From: Hydrogenophaga sp. NFH-34
GTDB taxonomy: Bacteria; Pseudomonadota; Gammaproteobacteria; Burkholderiales; Burkholderiaceae_C
NCBI RefSeq assembly: GCF_021401345.1
Contig: NZ_JACBGE010000014.1
Location: 1-64,000 of the forward strand
Length of the DNA stretch: 64,000 nucleotides
Reading direction: 5' to 3'
Shown here: positions 1-8,589 of the stretch, one piece after another
Layout: each line of letters opens with the position of its first letter
How positions within the stretch are numbered: position 1 is the first letter of the stretch
Made by a program: the position numbers and the translations under genes
The notes under the pieces: generated by a model
What the model was told of the DNA's origin: nothing
What the model saw: the letters and a program-made list of their open reading frames with translations, nothing else
Databases searched by the model: none

Positions 1-463
1 TGCCCCAGACGGTGCCGAACAGGCCCACGAAGGGGGCGGTGGAGGCGATGGAGGCGAGCACCGTGAGGCCGCCCTGGGCGCGCGCCAGGTGGTCGTCCAG
101 GCTGCGGCGCAGGCCGCGCTCGATCCAGTCGCTGACGTCCAGGCTGTCGTGCAGCTGGGGCGCGCTGCCTTCCTTGTGCACGATGTGGCGGGCGGCTTCG
201 CGGCCTTCGAGGGCGAGGTTGCGGAAAGGGTTGCCGGGCTCCGCGCCGAGCTTGTCCATGCCTTCGGCGAAGTCGGCGCTGTGCCAGAAGCTCTCGCAAG
301 CGCGGGCCTGGCGGCGCTGGGCACGCTGGTCCAGCACCTTGAGCAGGATGATGACCCAGGTGGTCAGCGACATGATCAGCAGCACGGCGGCCACGCTGCG
401 CGTGACGGCATCGCCCTGGGTCCACACGTGGGCCAGGCCGGAGGAGGCGAAAGAGGGGTTCAT
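1..463 (-). CDS. exbB: ExbB, MotA/TolQ/ExbB proton channel family (3' end cut by window)
   Basis: Inner-membrane proton-channel subunit that, with ExbD and TonB, powers outer-membrane TonB-dependent receptors. About 154 codons are in the window and the C-terminus lies beyond position 1. The N-terminus has a membrane segment (roughly residues 22-42, AAVLLIMSLTTWVIILLK). The last visible residues carry the ExbB signature STAPFVGLFGTVWG in the second membrane region. The start at 463 is preceded by AAGGA at good spacing. It lies 42 bp downstream of tonB on the same strand, so exbD probably follows outside the window. This energises the three receptors encoded just upstream. Family assignment is firm; ExbB rather than TolQ is inferred from the tonB neighbour. 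Confidence 0.9.
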   Translation of the reverse strand, partial: MNPSFASSGLAHVWTQGDAVTRSVAAVLLIMSLTTWVIILLKVLDQRAQRRQARACESFWHSADFAEGMDKLGAEPGNPFRNLALEGREAARHIVHKEGSAPQLHDSLDVSDWIERGLRRSLDDHLARAQGGLTVLASIASTAPFVGLFGTVWG

Positions 464-505
464 GGCGATCCTTGCTAAAAGGGCATCCAGGCCGTGGCGA
501 CCGGT

Positions 506-1213
506 TCAGTTGGGGGCATCGAAACGCACCGGCACCAGCACGGGCAGGCGCTGCGGCACCCCGTTCACGGTCCCGGGCACGAAGGTCCATCGCGGCACCA
601 CGTCCAGCGCCGCCCGGTCCAGCCGGGGAAAGCCGCTGGAGGTCTCGACCTCCACCTGGTCGACCGAGCCGTCGGCGCGCACCCACACCTTCAGCACCAC
701 GGTGCCGTGCTCCATGCGCCGTTCGGACAGCCGCGGGTAGACCGGCAGGGGCCGGTACAGGTAGCGGGCATCGCTGGAAGGCAGCACCACCTGGGGTGCG
801 GCGGGCGTTGCAGGCGCCGGTGTGGGGGCTGAGGTGGCCGGCGGGGCCACCACCACGGCGGAGGCGGAGGCGGGATTGGCCGCAGACGGGGGCACGGGCG
901 CCACCCGCGGTGCGCGGTCCGGCTCGGCATCGGCCGGCACGGGTGGCAAGGACGTTGCGGGCACGGGTGCAGGCGGCGCAGGCACCGGGCGCGGGCGGGC
1001 CGGCGCCGCTGGAGGTGCCTGCGGCAGAGGCCGGGACGCTGGTGGCGGAGCGACCGCTGGCGCAGGCGGTGACTCCATCAACTGGGCCAGTACCTGCACC
1101 GGCACCACCACCTCGGCCGCCCGGTGCAGCAGGCCGGTCTGCAGCGCCCAGAGCACCCCCCCGTGCAGCAGCACCACCAGCAACACCACCGCGTTGCGCC
1201 GACTGAACACCAT
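506..1213 (-). CDS. tonB: Energy transducer TonB
   Basis: Periplasm-spanning protein that couples the ExbB/ExbD proton channel to TonB-dependent receptors. The 235-residue product has a basic N-terminus followed by one membrane anchor (about residues 6-25, AVVLLVVLLHGGVLWALQ). A long Pro/Ala-rich spacer (about 40-140) follows, then a C-terminal TonB domain with the YP motif (PLPVYPRLSERRMEHGTVVL) and a terminal PRWTFVP-type block. I chose the ATG at 1213 because the anchor starts right after it; an in-frame start at 1297 would add 28 residues with no domain. It sits between exbB and the exported DJ-1 genes, suggesting a dedicated TonB for this metal-uptake cluster. Confidence 0.92.
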   Translation of the reverse strand: MVFSRRNAVVLLVVLLHGGVLWALQTGLLHRAAEVVVPVQVLAQLMESPPAPAVAPPPASRPLPQAPPAAPARPRPVPAPPAPVPATSLPPVPADAEPDRAPRVAPVPPSAANPASASAVVVAPPATSAPTPAPATPAAPQVVLPSSDARYLYRPLPVYPRLSERRMEHGTVVLKVWVRADGSVDQVEVETSSGFPRLDRAALDVVPRWTFVPGTVNGVPQRLPVLVPVRFDAPN

Positions 1214-1300
1214 CAAGCCCTTTCTGGTTGCGAAGGCCTGCACGCCCGTCGCAGACCGCTTTCCGGACTGTAGCGAAAAGCCCGGCGGATCCTGCACCGG

Positions 1301-2230
1301 TCAACGCTTCGCGGATGCACGCGCCCGCTCCAACCGTTCGACCAAGGGGTTGACGCCCGCGTCGTACATGGCCGTGAGCATCCACGTCACCAGCCAGTTG
1401 GTCTTCTCGGGCGTCCCCCCCTGGATCGGTGGTGCGGGGTCGTACTCCATGTCGAGCATCACGCCCTGGGTGTAGCGATGGCCCCAGTTGTCGTTGAGCA
1501 GCGCCAGCGACATGTCCATGCCGGCGGTGACGCCGGCCGAGGTCCAGTACTTGCCGTCGACCGTGTAGCGCTCGTTGGCCGGAATGGCCTTGTACTTCTG
1601 GAGAAATGCCTCTTCGCGGTACCAGTTGGTGGAAGCGCGCCTGCCCTCCAGCAAACCGGTGGCGCCGAGAATCCACACGCCGGTGCAGATGGCGCCGGTG
1701 TAGGTGGTGCCCTGGTCGATCAGACGAATCCAGTCGAGCACCTTATTGTCGTAAGCAGCTTCGATGGTGCCGGTGAAGCCGCCGGGAATGATCAGGATGT
1801 CGAGCTGCTTCACCTCATCGATCACCGTGTCGGGGATGACCTGCACCCCCATCACGGTCTTGATCGGCCCCTGCTTCACACCGATCAGCCGTGTGGTGGC
1901 ACCCGCCTGGCCCAGGATGTAGCGTGGCCCCATGAAATCCAGGTCGTTGACGCCGTCGTAGACCAGGATGCCGATCTGGCGGATCGGGTGCTTGGGTCTG
2001 CCCAGGATCGCGTCCATGACCCAGGCATGGTTCTCGGGCGTGATCTCCTGTGGCAGTGGTGCCTTCGGCGCCGCATCATCGGCCGGCCGCCCTTCGATGG
2101 CCGGTGGCGCTGCGCGCGGTGCGGGCTGTTCTCCGCAGCCGCACAGGGCCAACGCACCGGCCAGCGCGGCGGTGCCCAGGCCGCGCATCCCCCCCGGCGT
2201 TCCGAAGCGTTGTGTCATGGTGTTCGGCAT
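1301..2230 (-). CDS. DJ-1/PfpI family lipoprotein
   Basis: A class I glutamine-amidotransferase-like (DJ-1/PfpI) protein of 309 residues or slightly fewer, carrying a lipoprotein signal (GALALCGCGEQ, lipobox cysteine near residue 31-33), so probably anchored on the periplasmic side. The DJ-1 core starts near residue 83 (IGILVYDGVNDLDFMGP), and the nucleophile elbow is AICTGVWILGATGLLEGRRA, with the expected catalytic cysteine. This subgroup resembles isonitrile hydratase and transcription-regulator-type ThiJ domains, but with no DNA-binding part. Start candidates are 2230, 2218 and 2188; all keep the signal. It lies 7 bp downstream of a second exported DJ-1 gene and upstream of tonB. The substrate is unknown. 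Confidence 0.78.
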   Translation of the reverse strand: MPNTMTQRFGTPGGMRGLGTAALAGALALCGCGEQPAPRAAPPAIEGRPADDAAPKAPLPQEITPENHAWVMDAILGRPKHPIRQIGILVYDGVNDLDFMGPRYILGQAGATTRLIGVKQGPIKTVMGVQVIPDTVIDEVKQLDILIIPGGFTGTIEAAYDNKVLDWIRLIDQGTTYTGAICTGVWILGATGLLEGRRASTNWYREEAFLQKYKAIPANERYTVDGKYWTSAGVTAGMDMSLALLNDNWGHRYTQGVMLDMEYDPAPPIQGGTPEKTNWLVTWMLTAMYDAGVNPLVERLERARASAKR

Positions 2231-2237
2231 CCGGGGG

Positions 2238-3080
2238 TCATCGGTGGGTGGTGGGCCGGGTGCCCTGGGCCTGCGCCAGGGCCGCGCGGACCTGTGGCGT
2301 GAAGTCCTTGAACATGTCCGAAACCATGGCGGTGACGGCCGGCGGCGCGGTGTGCGGTGTGCCCGCGTTGAACGGCGGCTCGGGCGCGTACTCGGCCAGC
2401 AACTGCATGGTCTGTGCGTAGGCGGTGTCGCGCAGCATGGCGACGATGGCCAGACCCAGGTCCAGGCCCGCGCTCACACCGGCGCCGGTGATGCGGTTGC
2501 GGTCGTGGACCACGCGCGCGTGGACCGGCGTGGCGCCGACGTCGGCCAGCAGCGCGTGTGTTGCCCAGTGTGTTGTCGCCTGATAGCCGCGCAGCAGACC
2601 GGCCGCACCCAGCAAGAGCGAGCCGGTGCAGACGCTGCTCACCAGTTTGGCGCGGCTGCCGCGCTCGGCCAGAAACGCCAGGGTCTGCGCGTCCTGCATG
2701 GCCGCCACGGTGCCCGCGCCACCACCGGGCACGAACAGGATGTCCAGATCGCGGGGGCACTGGGCCAGCGTGACCGTGGGCGAGAACACGAGTTGGGTGT
2801 CGCTCTCCACCGGTGCCAGGGTCTTGGCGACCTGGTGCACCGTGGCCCCCATCAACCCGGCGAACATGTGCTGCGGTCCCACGACATCCAGCGCGGTCAT
2901 GCCCGGGTAGAGCAGCAGGCCGATCTGCTCCTGGCCGGTCCAGGAGGCGGGCAGGTGGCTCATGTCGTGCGGAGCCGGCGCCTGCCTGGGCGCTGCCGCC
3001 TCGCCACGGGCCAGCCATGGCGAGGTGGCCAGTGCGGCCGCGGCCGCGCGGAGGAACCCTCGCCGTTCAGCGGTGCTCAT
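2238..3080 (-). CDS. Exported DJ-1/PfpI protein, isonitrile hydratase-like, Tat signal
   Basis: A 280-residue DJ-1/PfpI protein resembling isonitrile hydratase (InhA type), an enzyme that hydrates isonitriles to N-substituted formamides with a catalytic cysteine. The elbow reads SVCTGSLLLGAAGLLRGY followed by ATTHW, a pattern characteristic of that family, and the N-terminal YPGMTALDVVGPQ holds the conserved aspartate. The N-terminus has a twin-arginine motif, ERRGFLR, followed by an Ala-rich segment, so the folded protein is probably exported by Tat; cytoplasmic isonitrile hydratases lack this. It lies 9 bp downstream of a TonB-dependent receptor and is followed by a second exported DJ-1 gene. 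The isonitrile substrate is inferred from motif resemblance only. Confidence 0.8.
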   Translation of the reverse strand: MSTAERRGFLRAAAAALATSPWLARGEAAAPRQAPAPHDMSHLPASWTGQEQIGLLLYPGMTALDVVGPQHMFAGLMGATVHQVAKTLAPVESDTQLVFSPTVTLAQCPRDLDILFVPGGGAGTVAAMQDAQTLAFLAERGSRAKLVSSVCTGSLLLGAAGLLRGYQATTHWATHALLADVGATPVHARVVHDRNRITGAGVSAGLDLGLAIVAMLRDTAYAQTMQLLAEYAPEPPFNAGTPHTAPPAVTAMVSDMFKDFTPQVRAALAQAQGTRPTTHR

Positions 3081-3089
3081 GGTCGCGCC

Positions 3090-5261
3090 TCAGTAGTCCA
3101 CGCGCAGCGTGAGCTTGGCGGTGCGCGGGTTGCCCAGCTTGATCCAGTCCTGCACGAACTGGTGGCTGCTGGTGTAGTACTTGCGGTTGAAAACGTTGTC
3201 CAGGTTGAACTGCAGGGACGCTTTGCTGGCACCCAGCGCAAAGCGGTAGGCCACCATGGCATCCACGCGGGCGTAGCCCGGCATCCGGAAGGTGTTGCCG
3301 GAATCCCCTGGTCGCGCGCTCTGCGCGAACACGCCGCCACCCACCGCCCACTGGCTGTCGATGGCGTAGCGCGCCCACAGGCTCGCGGCGTGCCGGGCCA
3401 CGTTGGCCAGCTTCATGCCTTGGTAGGTCGGGTCCCGGGTGACTTCGGTGTCGGTGTAGGCGTAGGAGCCGATCAGCGACAGCTTCGAGGTCACCTGGCC
3501 CGAGATGTCCCACTCCAAGCCGCGCGCGACCGCCTCGCCCATGGTGACCACATTGGTGCCAGTGGGCGAGCGCGGATCGAGCACCGAAGCGCCGCGGTTG
3601 CGCTTGGTCAGCTGGAACAGGGCGACCGTGGAATTGAGCTTGCCGTCGAACAGCTCGATCTTGTGGCCGACCTCGACCTGGCGGCCGCGCTCGGCCGCCA
3701 GGGCGGCGCCCGTGACGGTGTCGCGGCCGTTGTTGGCCGCGACCGCATCCTGGTACTGGGCGTACACGGATTGGTTGGGCGCGAACTGCCACACGGCGCC
3801 CAGGCGCGGCGTGGTGAAGGATTGCTTGTTGGGTTCGGTGCCCGGCATACCGAACACTGCGTTGGTGCGGTCGTGGCGCAGAGCGCCGGTCAGGAACACG
3901 CCATGGCCCAGCGCGAGCTGGTCCTGCACGTAGAAGCTGGTCCAGCGGTTGTGGTCGTCGTAGTCCTGCGGCATGGCCATCATCGGGTCCAGCCCCGGTG
4001 TGTGGCCCAGCATGGGGTTGTAGACATCCACCGACGAGATCTGCTGCATGTAGGTGGTGCCGGTCTTCTTCGTGCGGTAGGTGTCGAAACCCACCAGCAC
4101 GGTGTGGCCGACGCCGCCGGTCTGGAACTTGCCGGTCAGGTCCGCGTTGAACTGATCCACCTGGTAGCGGCCATCAGGGCGCACGCCGAAGTAGTAACGG
4201 CACAGCGGGTCACCCGTGCCAGGGCAGGTCTGGCCGGGCAGCATGCCCATGCCGAGGTCCGCGCGGTAGGTGGCGATGTCCATTTCGGCGGTGTCGCTGT
4301 TCAGGCTCAGCAACCGGCCCTTGAGCTGCCAGGTGTCGTTGAACCGGTGCGAGGCATCGAGCTTGAAGCTCGTGGTCTTCGCGCTGGAGAGGTAGGGCGA
4401 GTCGTTGTACTGGCGCGACCAGGGCAGGTCGGCAGGCCGGTCGCCCACGGCGGGAATGCCGTAGTCGGTGCGGTAGCGGTTGTCGGAATGGTCCAGCGTG
4501 GCGGTGACGCTGGTGCGTGCGTTGGGCACCCAGGCCAGGCCGCCGGTGAAGCTGCTCAGGCGATCCTCGACGAAGTCGCGGATCGAGTCGGTGGTGTAGT
4601 GGGACACGGCCACCCGGCCCCGCAGGGTCGCGTCGGTGTTGAGTGCGCCGGCCGCTTCGATCAGGGTGCGCGAGAGACCGCGCTGGCCGATGGTCTGCTC
4701 GAAACCCCATTCGGGAACGGCAGCGATGGGCTTGGTGACCACGTTGACCAGCCCGCCCGGCTCGGCACGGCCGTAGAGCACGCTGGAGGGCCCCTTGATC
4801 ACCTCGACCGCCTGCACGTTGGCCATGTTGATGGGCACGCCCATGACCTTGGTGCCGTCCAGGTAGTAGCTGGAGCTGCCGGACATCGAGCTCATGGCCG
4901 TCATCGATGTTGTGGGGAAGCCGCGCAGGATGAGCAGCGGCTGCAGGGAACCGTTGAAGCCGAAGTCGTGCTGCACACCGGAAACGTTGCGCACGGCGTC
5001 GGTGAGCGTCAGCGCGTTCTGGTCGTCGATGACCGCGCGGGGCACGACCTGGATGCTCTGGGCGGTTTGCAGCGATGGTGTGTCGGTGCGGGTAGCGGTG
5101 TCGCTGACTGGCGCCTGGTAGCTCTCGGGGACGCCGGTCACGACCACCGTCGGCAGCACCGGCAACGCGGGTGCAGACTGGGCTTGTGCAAGCGGGGCCG
5201 CCGCGGCGGCGCAGGCCAGGGCAACGACGGTCCTGGCGGTGGGGCGTTTCGGGGTGTTCAT
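3090..5261 (-). CDS. TonB-dependent siderophore/metallophore receptor
   Basis: Outer-membrane beta-barrel receptor of 723 residues that imports a metal chelate using TonB energy. It has a Sec signal peptide ending near AQAQS (about residue 28), a TonB-box-like stretch LPTVVVTGV, a plug domain (about 50-180, with SSVLYGRAEPGGLVNVVTK) and a barrel ending in an aromatic-terminated strand (TLRVDY). Two cysteines in CPGTGDPLC probably close an extracellular loop. The ATG at 5261 is preferred because GAGGAG sits 9 bases upstream; the alternative ATG at 5270 touches the ribosome site. It lies 28 bp after the MbnH-type gene and 9 bp before the Tat-exported DJ-1 gene. Ligand not determined; copper or iron chelate is likely from context. 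Confidence 0.9.
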   Translation of the reverse strand: MNTPKRPTARTVVALACAAAAAPLAQAQSAPALPVLPTVVVTGVPESYQAPVSDTATRTDTPSLQTAQSIQVVPRAVIDDQNALTLTDAVRNVSGVQHDFGFNGSLQPLLILRGFPTTSMTAMSSMSGSSSYYLDGTKVMGVPINMANVQAVEVIKGPSSVLYGRAEPGGLVNVVTKPIAAVPEWGFEQTIGQRGLSRTLIEAAGALNTDATLRGRVAVSHYTTDSIRDFVEDRLSSFTGGLAWVPNARTSVTATLDHSDNRYRTDYGIPAVGDRPADLPWSRQYNDSPYLSSAKTTSFKLDASHRFNDTWQLKGRLLSLNSDTAEMDIATYRADLGMGMLPGQTCPGTGDPLCRYYFGVRPDGRYQVDQFNADLTGKFQTGGVGHTVLVGFDTYRTKKTGTTYMQQISSVDVYNPMLGHTPGLDPMMAMPQDYDDHNRWTSFYVQDQLALGHGVFLTGALRHDRTNAVFGMPGTEPNKQSFTTPRLGAVWQFAPNQSVYAQYQDAVAANNGRDTVTGAALAAERGRQVEVGHKIELFDGKLNSTVALFQLTKRNRGASVLDPRSPTGTNVVTMGEAVARGLEWDISGQVTSKLSLIGSYAYTDTEVTRDPTYQGMKLANVARHAASLWARYAIDSQWAVGGGVFAQSARPGDSGNTFRMPGYARVDAMVAYRFALGASKASLQFNLDNVFNRKYYTSSHQFVQDWIKLGNPRTAKLTLRVDY

Positions 5262-5289
5262 CAAAATCATCTCCTCGGTTGGTGGTCAA

Positions 5290-6477
5290 TCAGGGTGGCG
5301 ACGAGCCGCTTGCAGAAGCCGGGCGTGGCCACGGGTCGCCCAATTCGGGACGGGTCAGAAACCGCGCATCGGTCAGCGATTCGAGAAAGGCCACCAGGTC
5401 GGCCACCTCGGCGTCGCTCACGTCGAAGCCGGCCACCAGTTCGCTGCGCATGGGATTGGGCCGACCCTGGGTGTGTGCGGCGCGGCCGGCCACGGCGTAG
5501 TGCTCGCGGATGACCGCGGCCAGCGTGGCCACCGAGCCGTCGTGCATGTAGGGCGCCGTGACCGCCACATTGCGCAGGCTGGGTGTGCGGAACCGGCCGG
5601 TGTCCGCAGGATCGCCGGTGAACTCGACCACGCCAGGGTTGTCGGCCGGGTAGGCGCCACGGCCGTCCACGTCGTAGAGCCCCGTGTTGTGAAAGCCTTT
5701 TTCAGCGAAAGGCAGCCTTGCGTGCAGCACGTTGTCGTTGAAGTTGAAGCCCCCGTGACAGTGGTAGCACTCCATCTTCTCGCCGAAAAACAGGGCCTCG
5801 CCCCGGCGGGCCGCGACGCTGATGGCATCGGGCTGGCCGCCATAGCGGTAGCGGTCGTAGGGGCTGTCGAACGACAGCAGCGTGCGCTGGAAGGCCGCGA
5901 TCGCCTTGGTCAGGGTCGAGAGTGTGTACAGCACCGCAGGGCCCTGCCGGGCCTCGTCCGGAAAGGCTTGGGCAAACAGCCGCTGGTAGGTGGCGTCGGC
6001 ACGCAGGCGCTCGAACAGTGCCTGCTCCTGGCCCGCCAGCCCCATCTCCACCGGGTGCTCGCCGAACAGCGGCACCAGGGCCTGGACTTCCAGCGAGGTG
6101 AGCTGCGGATTGGCCCAGGTCAGGGTGGGCATGTAAGCCACGTTGCCCAGCGCCATGGCGCTGCGCGTGCCGGTGACACCCGTCACGCCGGTGGCCACGG
6201 CCAGGCCATCGGTGAAGGCCTTTTCCTGGTGATGACAGCTGGCGCAGGCCTGCGTGCCATCGGCCGAGAGGCGCTGGTCGTAGAACAGGTGCCGCCCCAG
6301 CGCGACCTTGGCCGGCGTCATCGGGTTGTCGGCCGGCACCACCGGAGGCGGTACCCACGCGGGCAGGTCCCACACGAACACCTCGCGCGTGCTGCCCGAA
6401 AGCAGCAGCCAGGCCCCGGCCACGGTCAGTCCGAACAGGCCCCGGCGAAACCACCGGGCACCGTCAGAACGTCGCAT
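5290..6477 (-). CDS. mbnH: MbnH-family di-heme enzyme (cytochrome c peroxidase superfamily)
   Basis: Di-heme c-type protein of 395 residues related to bacterial cytochrome c peroxidase and MauG. MbnH enzymes oxidise a tryptophan of the partner protein MbnP to kynurenine, creating a copper site. Two c-heme motifs are visible: CASCH at residues 78-82 and CYHCH at 237-241. A hydrophobic segment at about 12-28 serves as signal or anchor. C-terminal blocks TPSLRNVAVTAPYMHDGS and DLVAFLESLT are typical of the superfamily. The start at 6477 overlaps the preceding receptor end by 14 bp; 6528 is a less likely start. The mbnP gene is in the same run, two genes upstream, supporting MbnH over ordinary peroxidase. 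Confidence 0.87.
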   Translation of the reverse strand: MRRSDGARWFRRGLFGLTVAGAWLLLSGSTREVFVWDLPAWVPPPVVPADNPMTPAKVALGRHLFYDQRLSADGTQACASCHHQEKAFTDGLAVATGVTGVTGTRSAMALGNVAYMPTLTWANPQLTSLEVQALVPLFGEHPVEMGLAGQEQALFERLRADATYQRLFAQAFPDEARQGPAVLYTLSTLTKAIAAFQRTLLSFDSPYDRYRYGGQPDAISVAARRGEALFFGEKMECYHCHGGFNFNDNVLHARLPFAEKGFHNTGLYDVDGRGAYPADNPGVVEFTGDPADTGRFRTPSLRNVAVTAPYMHDGSVATLAAVIREHYAVAGRAAHTQGRPNPMRSELVAGFDVSDAEVADLVAFLESLTDARFLTRPELGDPWPRPASASGSSPP

Positions 6478-8539
6478 GGAAGGCCACCTTGAAGCTGCGC
6501 CCTTCCTGGAAGGTGTTGGCGTAGGCATTGCCCGACTGGTAAGCCACCCAGGCCTTGTCGAACAGGTTGGTGATGCCCACGTCCACGCGGTAGCGATCGT
6601 CCGCGAAGGTTCGGCTCACGAACACGTCGTGCAGGCTGTAGCCATTCCGGCGGCGCAGGACCGTGCTGTCGCGATCCTGCGCCGCCACGAGAGTGCTGTT
6701 CCACGACACGCTCAGGTTGTGAGCGGGCCACTGCCGCTGAACCTGAAATACGAGTTTGTCGGGGGGCGCAAACAGGTTCTGCCCGGCATCCGGATCGGTC
6801 ACACGAACGCGCCCGTAGCCCGCCTGGTACTGCCACAGTCCCTGGCGGTAGGCGAGTTCGACTTCCGCACCCTGGCGCCGTGCATGGGGCATGTTCTGGT
6901 ACTGGTAGCGACAACCCAGGCCCGTGGCTGCGCAGGCCGTCTGACCAGGAATGTTGCCCAGGTTGACGCTGGTGATGAGGTCCCGGACGCGCGAGTCGAA
7001 CACCGCCGCGCGCACCGAGAGCCGATCCCCTGCCGACCACAGATCCCGCCGCAGGAATTTGGCGCCGAGTTCGGCGGTCCGGTCCACTTCGGGCCGCAGA
7101 TCTGTGTTGGGCAAGAACCAGGTGAAGGTGCCGAACGTGCTGCGCTGGTACAGCTCGTTGACCGCCGGTGCGCGGAAGCCTTCGCCATAGCTGCCGTACA
7201 GAAGCCATCCGTCGTCCGACGCCCAGGCGAGCGTGGCTTTGGGCGACAGCCGGCTGGCCGAGCGCGCCGCAACCGAACCCTGCTGCTGCCGCGCCTGGAA
7301 GCGATCATGGCGCACGATGGATGTGAAGGTCCACCGGGGTGCCAGCGCCCACTGGGCCTGCCCGTACAAGCCCGTGCCTTCGCGGATGCCCGCAGGGTTC
7401 ACCGGATTGACCGCCAGCGTGGCGGTGCCCGAGGCCGAGTCGAGCGCGTCCCGGTAGTGGTCGCCCCCCACAGAGAGCCGGTGCGCCCCCCACGCCCGGG
7501 CCAGATGGAAGTGGGCACCGTCTGTGGTGGTGACCGTGCGCTGGCGATTGGCAATGGGCGCATTCTGGTAGCGCGGGTCGGTGCCGAAAGCGTCGAGACG
7601 GCTGTCCAGCTCCGAGCGGTACACGCTGGCCTCGGCCTGCAGGCCGGTCGCCGGATCTTCCGGTTCCCAATGCCCCTTGAGGACAGTGTTGTGCTGCCGG
7701 ATGTGGGTCGGCTGCAGATAGGGAATGGACGCGGTGTCGGTCACTTTCCGGTAGACCCCCACCTGCGGGTTGTTGGGAGCCAGGTTGTCGCTGTTGTAGA
7801 ACTGGTGCGACAGTTCCAGCCGTGCCTGCGACACCGGCTGGACCCCCAGCTTGAGCAGGCCCGTGTCAGCGTCGCCGTCGTTCGGGTCGATGTAGGTACC
7901 CCGCGCCTGGCGGATCTTCCCCCAGCTGTGCCGCCCCACGGCCAGCAAGGCGTCCACGCGGTCATTGCCGCCGTAGACCCGGGCATTCACCCGGTTGGCG
8001 CCGTCGGCACTGGCATGGCCCAGCCGGACCCCGCCGCCCACGCTGTGTCCATCGGTCAGCAGATCGCGGGCCGACAGGGTGGTCAGCGCCAGCACGCCGC
8101 CGTTGCCGCCCGTGCCGTACAGCGCCGAGGCCGCGCCCCGCAGCACCTCCACCTGGCGCAGGAAGTACGGATCCGCGTACAGCGGCGACTTCATCGCGGG
8201 CGACTGCAGATCGTTCTGCCGCGCGCCGTCGAGCAACAGGGTGATCGATGCGCCCGAAGCCCCCCGGATGGTGGGAACCAGACCGTCGGCGCGCTGCCCC
8301 CCGCCCAGCTCGACATTGGGCATCGCACGCAGCACCGGTTGCAGGGTGGTCGCCTGCCAGTCCTCGATCTGTCCGGCATCGGCGGCACTGACCGAGGCCG
8401 CTGTGCGCTCCACGCTCTCGCGCTGCTTGTTGGCCACGACCACCACGGTCTCGAGTTCGACCGGGGGGGCCTCGGCCCACGCGGCCATGCTGCAGGAAGC
8501 CAGTGCCAGGGCACAGGGGGTGTATCGAAAGATCGTCAT
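6464..8539 (-). CDS. TonB-dependent receptor of the MbnP/MbnH cluster (heme/hemoglobin receptor-like)
   Basis: Outer-membrane receptor of 691 residues with a signal peptide ending at WAEA (about residue 24) and a TonB box LETVVVVA directly after it. The plug (about 45-160) includes PTIRGASGASITLLLDGAR and EVLRGAASALYGTGGNGG, followed by a barrel ending SFKVAFHATF. The overall pattern resembles heme/hemoglobin-type receptors. Cysteines in CAATGLGC probably form a loop disulfide. It lies between mbnP (50 bp upstream) and mbnH (overlapping), so the three genes look like one unit; receptors commonly accompany this pair. The ligand may be a copper chelate, but nothing in the sequence proves it. 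Confidence 0.87.
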   Translation of the reverse strand: MTIFRYTPCALALASCSMAAWAEAPPVELETVVVVANKQRESVERTAASVSAADAGQIEDWQATTLQPVLRAMPNVELGGGQRADGLVPTIRGASGASITLLLDGARQNDLQSPAMKSPLYADPYFLRQVEVLRGAASALYGTGGNGGVLALTTLSARDLLTDGHSVGGGVRLGHASADGANRVNARVYGGNDRVDALLAVGRHSWGKIRQARGTYIDPNDGDADTGLLKLGVQPVSQARLELSHQFYNSDNLAPNNPQVGVYRKVTDTASIPYLQPTHIRQHNTVLKGHWEPEDPATGLQAEASVYRSELDSRLDAFGTDPRYQNAPIANRQRTVTTTDGAHFHLARAWGAHRLSVGGDHYRDALDSASGTATLAVNPVNPAGIREGTGLYGQAQWALAPRWTFTSIVRHDRFQARQQQGSVAARSASRLSPKATLAWASDDGWLLYGSYGEGFRAPAVNELYQRSTFGTFTWFLPNTDLRPEVDRTAELGAKFLRRDLWSAGDRLSVRAAVFDSRVRDLITSVNLGNIPGQTACAATGLGCRYQYQNMPHARRQGAEVELAYRQGLWQYQAGYGRVRVTDPDAGQNLFAPPDKLVFQVQRQWPAHNLSVSWNSTLVAAQDRDSTVLRRRNGYSLHDVFVSRTFADDRYRVDVGITNLFDKAWVAYQSGNAYANTFQEGRSFKVAFHATF

Positions 8540-8589
8540 GGGGTTTCTTGGAAAAAGCACGAACACTCGGAGCGGGAATGCGCCCGCGA

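Noticed and set aside
1968-5513. A very long open frame on the plus strand opposite the DJ-1 and receptor genes
   Set aside because: It is His/Gly/Arg/Val-rich low-complexity sequence with no domain, a typical by-product of high-GC coding on the other strand.
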